A stretch of 64,000 nucleotides of DNA from assembly GCA_014549065.1 (NCBI GenBank), contig JACDOX010000001.1, positions 2,403,918 to 2,467,917 on the forward strand, written 5' to 3'. Made by a program: the position numbers and the translations under genes. Source of the DNA: Cardinalis cardinalis (Eukaryota; Chordata; Aves; Passeriformes; Cardinalidae). The notes beneath the pieces are model-generated. The model ran no database searches. It worked only from the letters and a program-made list of their open reading frames with translations, and had not been told where the DNA came from. Positions 23,483 through 34,927 of the stretch are shown here, one piece after another. How positions within the stretch are numbered: the first letter of the stretch is position 1; each line of letters begins with the position of its first letter.

Positions 23483-23882
23483 TCACAGAATCACAGAATG
23501 GTTGGAGTTGGAAGAGACATCTGTAGATCATATAATCCCCCACTCTTCCTCCAGCAGGTTCACCTAGAGTGGGATGTCCAGGATCACATCCAGGCAGCTT
23601 TTGAATATCTCCAAAGAAGGAGATTNTACAACCTCTCTGAGCAGCCTGTTCCAGTGCTCTGGAATGCTCACATTAGAGAAGATTTTCATAATATTCTGAT
23701 GGAACGTCCTGTGTTTCAGTTTGTGCTCATATTGCCCCTTGTCACTGGACACAACTGAAAAGAGCCTGGCTCCATCTTCTTGACACCTGCCTTTAGGATA
23801 TTTGTATGCTTTGATAAGATCTCCTCTCGTTCATCTTTTCCCAAGGAAGAGAGGCCCAACTCTCTCAGCCTTTTGTACTCCC
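23483..23882 (-). mobile_element. CR1 LINE, 3' end with RT C-terminus (second subfamily)
   Basis: The terminus here is the CACAGAATCACAGAATGG type. On the minus strand the frame at 23564-23752 carries EHWNRLLREVV, then SPSLEIFKSCLDVIL, which is the conserved C-terminal block of the CR1 ORF2 protein; one residue is lost to an N. The plus strand also shows GAACGTCCTGTGTTTCAGTT and GCCCCTTGTCACTGGACAC, signatures of a subfamily distinct from 3788-4400. It is 5'-truncated near 23882 after the AACTCTCTCAGCC block. The minus frame is open for 62 codons but is only a remnant. Confidence 0.95.
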
Positions 23883-26800
23883 ATAGCAAATAAAGTAGAG
23901 ATTAAACTTTTGCATTAAAATATCTGNCTCTTAAAGAACATTAATATATTCAGCTTCATTCTATCAACAAAAATGCTTAAAATTTACNAAAAAAATGTCT
24001 TCAGAAAGTCATATAAGCAAAAGTAATTCAATATTTTAATATGTTCACATTTCAAACCAAATTTTCTAGGTTTTTTTCCCATAATTTCTGCACTTCATTT
24101 AAGGGCAAACAATTTTATGCATATATATATAATTGTTTTGTTTTCTGAGAGCAATATTTAAAGTCATCATGGTTGATCAATATCTGAAATTTGTGTTGAC
24201 CTTACCTCAGACTCAGAACACATTATGCAGGTCTGCTGGATCAGTGGCTCATTGTTGCTTCTTCTTCTTCTATTTTGCTCATAACAACTCTTACATTATA
24301 TAAAATTTTATTCNTTTATTTTACATTTTACTGGGAAATTTCAATGATTTTGACTCCTATTAAAATTCAGGATTGATTCTCTCTCTTCAGTAAAGGTTTA
24401 GTACATTTTTATTTTGCTGAAACTATTGTAGTCTTTACGGAAAATGTTGGGAAAACTTACACAGAGAGAGAATTTTCATAAAGACTGACTTAAAATATCT
24501 GAAGAAAGAGAAACAACCACAAGCCTCAGATTTATATTCAGATCTGCTATATTCAGTTTAGCGTCTTCTACAAAATTAAAAAAAAATCTTATAATCATGC
24601 TTGTTTGTTAGTCTGGACTGCTGAACTCTTCAGAAGCAGAGCTGNTCCCCAGGAGAACAGCAAATGCCCAGGGAATTCAGCCATCTCTACAAGGAACCAT
24701 GAGAACTGAGGGCTCGGGCCTTTCATGGAGACTGTAAACACACCTGCTCTTCATTTGAAATTGCAATGAAGCCAAGTTTAAAAAAATATTAAAGCTCTTT
24801 ATGAAATAAAAAGTTCCACTTTTTTCCTTTACCTCTCTGTCTCTCACCCACCCCTAAAGAACATAGATAATTATTGCTGCAGGGTGAGAAAGCAAAAAGG
24901 AAGTGAAAGTTGTTAATGGCTTCTATTTTTACACAGATATAAATNATGTTACCCTGTGGGACCATATAGGAATCTAGGTGGATAGACATCAGCAATCATG
25001 CTACACAACTAGAAGGAATAAGATCATATCCAATGAAAATTATGAGACTATTTTATCTAATAATCTTTTGAAACTGATTATTGCACAGTAATAATAAAGG
25101 TACACAATAATAATAGAGGGAGAAGGGGGAATAGGTGTCAAGTTTTTCCACAACTGACAAGCCAAGTAGGAATAGATAACATTAACTTTCAAGAAACTAC
25201 CATTCTNTTCCTGAAAAGCCATTAAAATATTGTCCCAAATGTCTCCTAAAATCAGTAGAAATACATAAGTGTACTGTAAACAAAGCATTTTGACAGCTGA
25301 ATTATTTTTTTGGACATACAAACATCTTTTGAAATTTGAAAAGGATCTTTAGAACTCTCTAGACTCTCTAGAACAAGATCTGCTCTTGCATTGCATGCAT
25401 TCCCCTTTTTGCTGCTTTTGGTACATCTGCACTTTGATTCTATGGTTACACTTCAATGGAATAATCATCTTACAGGACAAATACCATCTAGGTTTAAGAC
25501 AATTAATTCAAATGTTGCTGCTGCCATAGTGTAAAGGTCAGTGCAGACACCTGAGTTCCCCAACATCCTGGGATAACACTCAGGCAGCTAAACTGATCTG
25601 AGATCAGTGCAGTCGACTCTCTTTCAAAGCAAGCCAGCTGAAAGCAAGTTTGGATACAGCCACAAAATCTGCNCTCGTGACTGCTTTTGGAGGTGTTGAC
25701 ATATCTTAAGGATGGTATAATCTTACACACAATCCCCAGAAGTGTTAGCTGTTCTGGGCCAAAATCTCACAGGAGCAGCTCATTAGTTTTGACTTAGGAG
25801 CCACTTAAGCAGCTCTGGTAGAAAAAGCCACTCAACTGGACTGACAAACTGATAGTTAATAGGATGCTTTGCAACTTGCATTTACAATCAGAAAGGCAAA
25901 ATGATTGAGTCTAATCNTTAATAGGTAGATCAATTCTCTGGTGTTATATTTATTCTGTAGACAAACTTGGAAAGGCAATATATATATTTAGTAACCTCAA
26001 AATATAACTCTTATTCAAGGTATTAACATTTTCAAGGATGTAATTTCTGTNAAATGTAAATGCTTCCTTAGGGTTTGTCTTTTTATTTTTTCCCTATGAA
26101 TATTTTGGCATGGTATTGCTGCTTATAGGCTTTACAGAGAGAGTTTACTTTCAGAATGTGAGTTTCTAAATTAAAGTTCCAAATTCTGGCACTGTAAACC
26201 TTAATCTTTACATTTACAGTGTAATAATAGTCAGTGACACATGTGTCCAGCAAAAACATTTTGAATTTCAAGCTAGGTGCAGCCAATAAATATCCTAAAA
26301 TACACCCAAAAGCACCTGGATGGACAAGAAATCCAAGAAATTATATCTCTATGATTATATTGAAAGATGAGAATCAGACTCAGTGGATTTCCATTTAAAA
26401 AAATGAAATCAGAATTTAGCTCTTCTACAGAATGAATCCTCAGCAGGCATTTCTAGTGGTAACGTTTTCTCTACAAAACTCTGCAGATGGAGGGCCTCTC
26501 TTGCTTACATTGCCACTTGCTCCAGAAGTCCTCCTCCTNCTGAGTTACTTCCTCTCTTTGTGTCTCTCCCCACAACTCTCCTTTTTCACTTTACCCTGAA
26601 ACCAAATCCTCTCTCTGCTCAGTTCAGCACATCTCGCTGTGCTCACTTCAGGCTGAAGGAGAACACTGGCATCTCAGTGCTTTAGGCTTTCAGTGTGCTT
26701 GTTCTTTTCCTTTTCTCTATCTGCACACGGCCTGTCATTTTCTCCTAGCTATCTGCATGAGTGTAACTATTGCTACNTCTGTGAAACATTTGCTCTTTAT

Positions 26801-29439
26801 TCTGCCTCTCTTCCTGCAGAACACTTTATCACAGTTCTCATAAAGGCCTTTACAAAATGGGCAGAAAGAGAGGCAGTCTCTGTTCTATTCATTCCTTCAA
26901 ACTGAAAGTAGAGCATATGCTCGCACTTGTTTTCTTTGAAAGATGTGACGAGAGATTATACTGCCATATGCACAGAGTCCCGTAATGCTGGTGGAAAGGA
27001 AGGTCAAAACCAGCTTTTCATGAGCTCTGCACCCAACAGAGAACCAGGTCCATTCACAGTGATATTCCCAGCATTAATAGACTGCAGAGATTCAGCTGGC
27101 CATGTGATTCCTCTCAAGTGATTTTTATCCAGTGCCATGGCAAACATTAAGCCTTTCTTGTTCACCTTTACTGACAATGAAAGGTTCGACTGCATCCTGA
27201 AGCATAAGTGACACAGATAATGTAAATGCAACCAGAAACCTCTGAAAAGTTCCTTTCTCTCTTATAACTCATTATCTCTAATATTGTCTCTTCGTATTAT
27301 TCTGTGTCTCCCCTCTGGCCACCCCTGCAAGCTGCTTAAGCAGAAAAGAGAACAGCTTTTACAAGACTATTTAATAATAATAAAAACTTCTATAGGTTTA
27401 TGTAAGAAAGAGAGCTCTGGATGCTCAAATAGGACAGTTAGCTTGAGTTGACTTGAACTTTACCCATATGACTTATTGAAACTGATGCATTAAATTAAAT
27501 CAATATGCTGGATATTACTTTGCCATCTCCTGCTACATCTAGGCTGAAATGATCTGATGTGGAGTGAACTCAGGTGGGAGTGAGACAAAATATTCTATAC
27601 CAGGAGGCAGCAATTCCACTTGTTAATTGATAGGTTGTTAGCAAGACTTTAAACAACTTGGCAGCAGGCTGGCAGGACTTGTTCAGTGGGTGAGCACATA
27701 TGATGTATTGATATTTAAAAGGATATAACCCACTTACAATCCATATAGTCACACTTCTTCATCACACTTTTTTCTACCTAGTCTTGTCACAGTCAAGAGC
27801 AAGGAGTTATCACAATGGAAGAGATAAAAACACTTTCTTCATTATTTCTCTTTATTTTGCTTGACAGCATTCTGAAAACAGTGAATTTCACTATTTGCCC
27901 TGTAAATTTCCAGCTGAAGGACTAAGTTTTGTCTAGAAAAGGAACCAAGTATCTTTTTTCACTATCACAAGTTGTTTTTCTAGTTCTCTAACAGAGTAAT
28001 GAGTTAGAAATAAGAAAGTGCTAGTCAGAAATCTTAAAAATCATCAAGCAGACCAAGATTAAGAATCATTGCAGGGTTTGTTCTGGTTTTCTTTCCATAC
28101 TACACATTAAGTTCACTATTGTCTTTTCATTCACTTCTTCATGTCTATATGTTGTTCAAGACCATTGGAGNGGTATAAATGTACTTCACAGTCTTTATTT
28201 ATCCTTAAAACTACTGTGCACAGAAGGTATTTTACTCATTTTATAAGTAAAGAAATGCAGCACAAAGAAAATAAGTGACTTTCTCAGTGTTAGGGAACAG
28301 AGAAACTTGAATCAAACCTTCTTGTTCCAAAGATGTGTATAAACCCGGAGCATATATTTCACTGGCATTATAGAGGTCACAATATCACTCTTCCCTTGCT
28401 TTAGAGCACATTTACTTCTTGATGCTCAATGAACCCNTCTCCTCACCAGATGAGTATCTTTTACTGTGACAAGTTAACACCATACATGGAAAATTACTAG
28501 ATGTCACCTGAGATGGTGACCCATGTTTTGTGACAGTCTCAGGAACAGAATCATCCCATTCAGAGGAACAGAGTTGCAAAGACTCACTAATGATGTGGTA
28601 AGTGCAATGTCACTTGCGTTCACTTCTGCTGTGCAGTTCTGTAGATTCACAGAACCACCAGCAATTAGTNTCTCCCTAACCCCCTTTTGAGTCCAAACTA
28701 AACTAGGAACCTCCTTCAAAGGAGACTTATCCTACCCTACNCTATGTGCTTTAAGTCACTTTATGGAAAAGGCTGAACTGAGCTGTCTGGAAGATATGCT
28801 ACAAAAATTGTCTTCAGCACTCCTCACAGCACTGCACAGGACAGATAGAGCTAGTCTAATGTAGACCCCAGGAAATATAACTCAGATGGATAATGGTCAT
28901 CAGCACCTAATGCCTCTGAGTGCAGATTAACCTCCATGACACTGAAGCACTTGATTAGGTAGAGCCCTCTTTTAGGCATGAAATTTTTTTGCAAGATTCA
29001 CAAATTAAATGAACACTTATCTATAGGTCTAGGTAATGTGACTCTTACGTGGATATTCACTGCATAGTCCAAATTAAAATGGATTCCCAATGAGAACTCT
29101 TTTAGACAAACTTGATTATAAACACATATGGGATAGAAGTGTGAGAATTACAACTAATTTCTTCTTATCTAAACAGTACTGATGGAGAATGACAATGAGT
29201 GATCTCCTTTGCCTTNCCACTGCTTTAGGGTAATTAAATACATTATTGTAGCAGGATGCTCTGCCTAAGTGGGGTAAAACAGCATTGGTTTTACACTGTT
29301 TATGGTCTTGAAGAATGCTGAGACCAGCCTGACTCTGCAGTCCTAGAATTAAAAATTCTAAGGATGTGAAAAATGATGTTTCCTGACAGAAACTGACACT
29401 GGTGAGGATATGGCCAAGTTCCTGATGAAGGAACCAAGA
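23883..29439. other. AT-rich non-coding DNA, no gene seen
   Basis: No gene or named repeat is recognised across 5.5 kb. Minor features are a (TTC)5-like run (about 24256-24272), a TA run at about 24120-24131, and a pyrimidine-rich segment at about 26490-26660. Opposed frames of 64 and 75 codons at 26927-27231 have fairly even codon content but no recognisable domain, and I do not call them genes. Confidence 0.55.
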
Positions 29440-29680
29440 AGTCATAGCACCAATATCTTATCTAAAGCTGCTGAGCTGGCACATGCAGCCTAGAAACATT
29501 TGATTGACAGCCAATCACTTTATACTATAAAAGCTTGGTCCCACTGTTTTACAGCACTAACCTAACGTGTTTCTTCTGGAGGTGTGTGTGGAGATTCCTG
29601 CCTTGAACAGGACGCCTCAAAGTTACTCTCTGAGGCCGAGTGAGAGATTTGGCCACAGACATTGGCGTGGGTAGGTAACA
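29440..29680 (+). mobile_element. Probable ERV LTR 3' part with primer-site-like sequence
   Basis: A compact promoter block is visible: CCAAT (29511-29515), then 8 bp, then a TATA box (CTATAAAAG, 29525-29533). Downstream is an R/U5-like stretch that ends in CA at 29660-29661. One base later TGGCGTGGGTAGG begins (29663), the position and TGG start expected of a tRNA primer-binding site. The composition (several CpGs, GC-richer than the flanks) sets it apart. The 5' end of the LTR is not resolved, no second LTR is seen, and I did not find a target duplication. An unrelated promoter-like stretch is the main alternative. Confidence 0.45.
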
Positions 29681-31066
29681 TAAATCTCTACTTATTAAGC
29701 TAGNTTTGAAATTATTGATTTAACAAATATGGTATTATGCTATTATTCATAACTATCTAGACTGTGTTAATTCTGATTAATGTCTTTTTAGTCTAATTAT
29801 TATAATAAATTTAAATAATTTATCTTTCTATCAACATATTTATATGAAACAAACATAACATTTATATGTTTGTATTAATATTCATAAAAGATAAATTCAC
29901 AGAAAGGANAAATTATTCTTATTTAGTCCTTTAAGCATAAATTGTTGACCANGTTTGGGACTTGCATTGGATCCAACCACAGCTAGACTCGTCATTGAGA
30001 AGGAAATTAGAAAGAGAGCAAGGAGGTTGAACTTCATGACTCAACGGGACGGCTGCCCTGATAAACTTTGCCTGCAGCTTTCATTCTGTTTGTGACAGCT
30101 AAAAAGTAAAAGCATGGTCATATTTCCATTAGAATGGGATTTTGATGCCAGCTGCAAGGACTGAATATCTTCCAGAAGTCTTAACATAGGGCATGCTCAA
30201 TGGAAGTTCCATATTCAGGGCATCTCAAAATNTCTCTTGAGCCATTAAATATGTTAGCAATCTCCCTTGTGAAGAATAACTGGCAGTGAGGAGCTCAATA
30301 ATATGAGATTATAAATAATATGAGATTATTAATTTTCTTAATTTACAGTTTTATGATGCAATTTCTCACCCAAATGAATGCTTCACTCTTTGAGGTGAAA
30401 TGTTTAAAGATGTCTGCACAACTGCAATAAAAATATTCAAGGTGATGAAAGACCAAGAATATGATGAGGTTATTGTAATTATGGCAGAGCTTGCAGGTAC
30501 AAACCATCTGGCAGAACTGCTAATTTCATAGCAGCATATTCTCAGTGTGCTAACTTTGTCAAAAGCTTTGAAAGTCAGCATCCATTTCTATTCTGAGGTA
30601 CTGTTTTCAAAGGTCACTCTCTAAAGTGTTCACACAAAGACAGAGAGAATAGAAAAAGCCTGACTGTTTATTCACATTTTACTTGCACATAAAAGGCAAT
30701 TCTTAATTTAAGTGGGAGAAGAAATGTGATATCCATTCAACAGTTAAGAAACATTGAGCTATAGCACTTGAGAATGTCTTTAGACCTACTGATGGGACAG
30801 TACCATCTTATCCTGGAATTATTTACACCATNTTTTCTTTAATATGTAGAGCTATTTTTAATTACAAGTATTTAATTTGATTGTCTGATTATACATACCC
30901 TATATATTTGCTTTCTGGCAGTGGATAAAAATTTTTCACAGGACCAATGATCTGTCACAAATTTTTGATTTAAAATACTCTAACAATTGTGAAGAAACAC
31001 TGTAGTTAACATAAATTAATCCCTGACTCCCCAAATACTGTTGTCTCTGCAGACAACATAGCTCCT
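29681..31066. other. Non-coding DNA, possibly degraded ERV interior at its start
   Basis: Very AT-rich at 29750-29900. A 17-bp near-exact tandem duplication (AATAATATGAGATTATA-like) occupies about 30296-30330. A short CpG-containing open stretch at 29942-30090 is described under findings. Confidence 0.5.
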
Positions 31067-31090
31067 GAGAGAGAGAGAGAGAGAGAGAGA
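31067..31090. repeat. (GA)12 microsatellite
   Basis: A perfect dinucleotide run of 24 bp, flanked by unique sequence. Confidence 0.97.
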
Positions 31091-34000
31091 CTAAATAACA
31101 ATGTAGTTAGGACCAAATTAGAAACTGTTTCTGCTTCCTTGAATTGTGTGTTCTTCAAATTCATCTGCACGCAAACACATTTCTTTACTTCTTAGCTGAG
31201 GATGTAAATCACATAAAAGGTATTAATTCATTTTTNTTAGAAAGGAAATTTTCCTTTTGCAGAAATCTCTGCTGATAGCAATAGATTTTTATCCTGTATG
31301 GCTAAAGTAAAAGGGATGTTTAAATATTTCCTTTTGGGAACTTTATATTTGGCATGTAATTTTCATCGGACAAGCACACAAATGAATCCCANGACAATTT
31401 TTTGCAGTGATTTTGGGGGGTTTATGCCCAGTTTACCAAAACCAAAGGGGATTGTGTATGTAATTAATTTGTTTGTTTGCTTGCTCTTGAGATTACCTAT
31501 TTATCTGCCTCCAGACAATGGTGAAGACAAATACTTTCATCCTTGACATAATGTGAATATTTCACCCTGAAATTAGTTTTAAATATTCAAAAAATTTTAT
31601 TAAGAAAAGCCTCAGTAAACATAGTTATTTACCATTTATAAGCTGCATATTTCAAAGATATGTCAGTTGGTATTCTGACTGCTGAAGAAAAAAATCTTCA
31701 TTTTTTATGTGCACAGGTTGCTAAATTTAAGACTGCTATAGAGCCAATATCCACATCTGAAAGGCTCATATGTAGTGAAATATATTAAGAAATATCACTC
31801 AAAATCAGTAACAGAGATTTTTTTTTAAAGAAATGTCATATTCTTCAGTACATATAATAAATTTCACACTTAAGAGAAATTTTAAAAGTTAATTTCAAGT
31901 TAAATGGTTCAATCAACACCAGAATAAGATTTTAGAAGCAATATACTTAAACATATTTTTCACCTCTGCTGTGATAGGTTTGTATTCATGTTTATTGAGG
32001 AGGTATCTGAGATGATTTTTGGAAGATTCCTTACTGGGAAAGCTTGTAGGAATGAAAAATGCAAACAAATCAGATATATAANGAAAAAAGGAGGGGTTGG
32101 ATATGTAAAGAAGGAATGGCAAATATCCCTTGGATTAATAGTCTATGTTTCCTTGGTAGAGTAAACCATAAACAAAATGGAACGCAAAATGAAAAAGATT
32201 AAGAATGGACAGAAGGATAAGAGAAATAATAATGTGTGTGGAACAAATTCAGGAAATAAACTGAAAAATAAAAGACAAAAATATGACAGGACAAACTGCC
32301 CTTTTTTTTTTGTTGTTTTTTTAATTGGCCAAAAGCTATGTATTTGATGTCATTGGTTGTATACCTCTGAGCTAGAACCTTTTTTGCAGATTTTCTCAGG
32401 TCATTCACCCTTATGTCTGCACATGAAGTCAGAGTCCAGGGCTGTTAGAAGTAAAGTCCAACATTAGGTTTCTCTGTAGCTTTTACTTTGTAACATACAG
32501 CAATACAAATTGATTCAAAAATCAATTTCTCCAACTGGAAAATCTATGGGAGTTATAAGAGAAATAATTTAACAGAGTAAAAAGAAATTAGAAATTTAAA
32601 ATGCTTTTACAAGTGTTTTGACCATANTCATTAACAGCAAAACTCTGATTTTTCAACACATATTCAGTTTAACACAGTATTACTTCAGGGAAGGCTTTTT
32701 TGTAAGAGGTAGATTGAATCATTAGTTTTTGGCATGATTTATGAGATTTTAGTTCAATTCTATTGGGCCCACACTGTCCTCTATTGATGCAAAAGATGNT
32801 CAGAAATAGCATGAGAAGCGTGGAAAAGCAGAAAAACTCTGCCCCTGTATGTGTGAGAGCAGAATGATGGTTACCCACAAAACAGGAACCCAAAAAGCTA
32901 GAGTTAAAATAACAGCAATAAATATTTTTTTAGGCTNCTGGTTTAAAGGCAACTGTAGACCTGTGTTCAAGGAGGGTGATTGTCTTATTCACTCTGTGGA
33001 AGTCAAATACAGAACAAAGCCCTTAATAAGTTTGCAAACACTGTTGCTGCTCCCTAAATAGCAATGAGGGTTATATTTGTGCCCTCATCTTGCAAACAGG
33101 AGGATGATGAGGAGAGATATGTGAATNTTTATAGGTAGACCTGGCCAACCCAATGAGCCTTGGCTCAGTATTGGTAAGGCAGTGGTGGTTGTGACAAAAA
33201 TAGGCAGTGTTAACAAGTAGAGGGACTCTGAATGAGTGAGAATATGGCCAATTTTTCCTTAAGGAAGATTTCCTTTAAAAGAAATTGGAAATCACTACCT
33301 GTAGAGACAGCTGGTTATCCAGGTCAGATACAATTCAATTCTTCTGTCCTTTGGTTATCAGTATTCTTATTATGTTGTCTAGAACCATGCAAAATCAGGC
33401 TATTACACAAAAGTTATTTCATTCAGAAGTATATTAAAAATATGTTGTACAACATGACTTGAACAATTCCACCTAGTTTTGGGAAGTTTATGTATAGCAA
33501 AACAAACTGCAAAAATAAAATGTTGTGATGGAACTCCGTAATTTTGCAGACATCAAAGTGGAACACTTGGATAAATTTAAAACCTAATCAATTACTCAGG
33601 ATTTTACAGGGGAAACAAAGTAAAACAAAAAGCAAACCCAAACCAAAAAGCTCTCTACCAGCCTGATGAAAAGATGGTTCGTGTGACTGTTGTAGCATCC
33701 CACACCAGTAATAATCCAACTAAAGATTAATCTGCAAAGAATTATGCAGATAAAGAAGCATGCATTCAGGAAGAGAACAGGAGAAAGCAGAGGAGTTCTG
33801 TCTTTCATATTTGCAGCATAAATTAGAGAAAAATATTTCCCTCTGCTTCACAAATATGATGGATAATCTTCCGTCCAGTACATTCCAAGCAAGAAAGAGT
33901 AGACCACAGAGAAGCTGATTGAATTTTGTGACTGACAGAGAAATCTAAGAGGCCAAGTGAATATGGAGAAGCATATAAGAAGGAGCTATCTTCACACTGT

Positions 34001-34410
34001 GTGACAAAAGACACAGTAGTAAATACATTCTAGGCAGGAGAGTATTAATATACAGTTTATTTGGGGGTTTTGGGATATTCTTAGAAAGCATTATCAGGTA
34101 ACCAACTGCTTCTTAAAGCTTTTGTCAGAATTTTTGGAACGTTGTTCTAATAGGAATATAAAAAAGGGATCATCAGTCCTTTGCAGAAAGTGTTTCTGAG
34201 AGTTACAAAACACCAGATAAATTAATTCTCTGCTGGAAACGAAGGATATGAGAAGCTTCATACTGTGTATGAGAAGGTACATTTGTTAAAAGGAACTCTA
34301 GTAGCTGAAGAAAAAGACCCTAAGTTATGCAATGAAGACCAAGTTCATGGTGTGACTAATAAAAAACATAAGGAGAATTAGTGAAAAAATGTGACAGCGT
34401 TGATTTTCCA
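31091..34410. other. AT-rich non-coding DNA, no gene seen
   Basis: No supportable gene or repeat family. Chance frames of 62 to 82 codons occur on both strands; those with runs of F, L and S codons reflect T-rich composition. Confidence 0.65.
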
Positions 34411-34927
34411 TGTTGTTCTGATTTTTACAAAGTCAATTTTCTCCATAGTAGACAATAATGTTTTGGATTTGTACTGGAAANAGTGTTGATAACCCAGGGA
34501 TGTTTAGCTATTGCTGAGCAGGGCTTGCAGAGTATCAAGGCCTTTTCTGCCTCTCACATCATCCCACCAGTGATCAGGCTGTGGGTGCACAAGGAGATGG
34601 GTGGGAGACACAGCTGGGGTAGCTGATCCCCAACTCACCAAAGGGATATTCCACATCATATAGCTCAACATAGAATGCCAGGGGAAGAAGGGGGAAGGAG
34701 GCACTTTTGGAATGATGGCATTGTTCTTCCCTAGTATGTGATGCAACCAGACTTCCCTGAAGATGGTTGAACATCTGCCTGCCAACAGGAAGTGTTTAAA
34801 AACATTTTATCTCAGTCCATGAGTTGTTTTCTTTCTTTCGCCCTTTNGATTCTCTTCCCCATGACATGGGGGGAGTGAGCAGGTGGCTGTGTGGGGTTTA
34901 GTTGATGGTTGGGATTAAAGCAGGACA
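34411..34927 (+). mobile_element. Degenerate ERV LTR (common avian family), plus orientation
   Basis: This 517-bp block matches from memory a very common avian LTR. Landmarks in order are TGTTG near 34411, a segment ending TTTTGGATTTGTACTGG (34464-34478), GTGTTGATAACCCAGGGATG (34482-34501), GCTGAGCAGGGCTTG (34514-34528), CCAAAGGGATATTCCA (34638-34653), GGGGAAGAAGGGGGAAGGAGG (34681-34701), CATCTGCCTGCC (34770-34781), TTATCTCAGTCCATGAG (34807-34823) and an end at GGGATTAAAGCAGGACA (34911-34927). Part of the region before TTATCTCAG seems deleted. No clear target duplication is seen. The 93-codon minus frame over it is antisense LTR sequence, not a gene. I recall neither its exact database name nor its class. 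Confidence 0.82.

Noticed and set aside
26927..27231. Opposed 64- and 75-codon frames with fairly even codon content
   Set aside because: They could be mistaken for an exon, but neither shows a known domain or clear splice signals. Conservation data would be needed.
29116..29445. 109-codon minus-strand open frame
   Set aside because: No known domain; it lies just upstream of, and possibly within, an LTR-like block and is likely chance.
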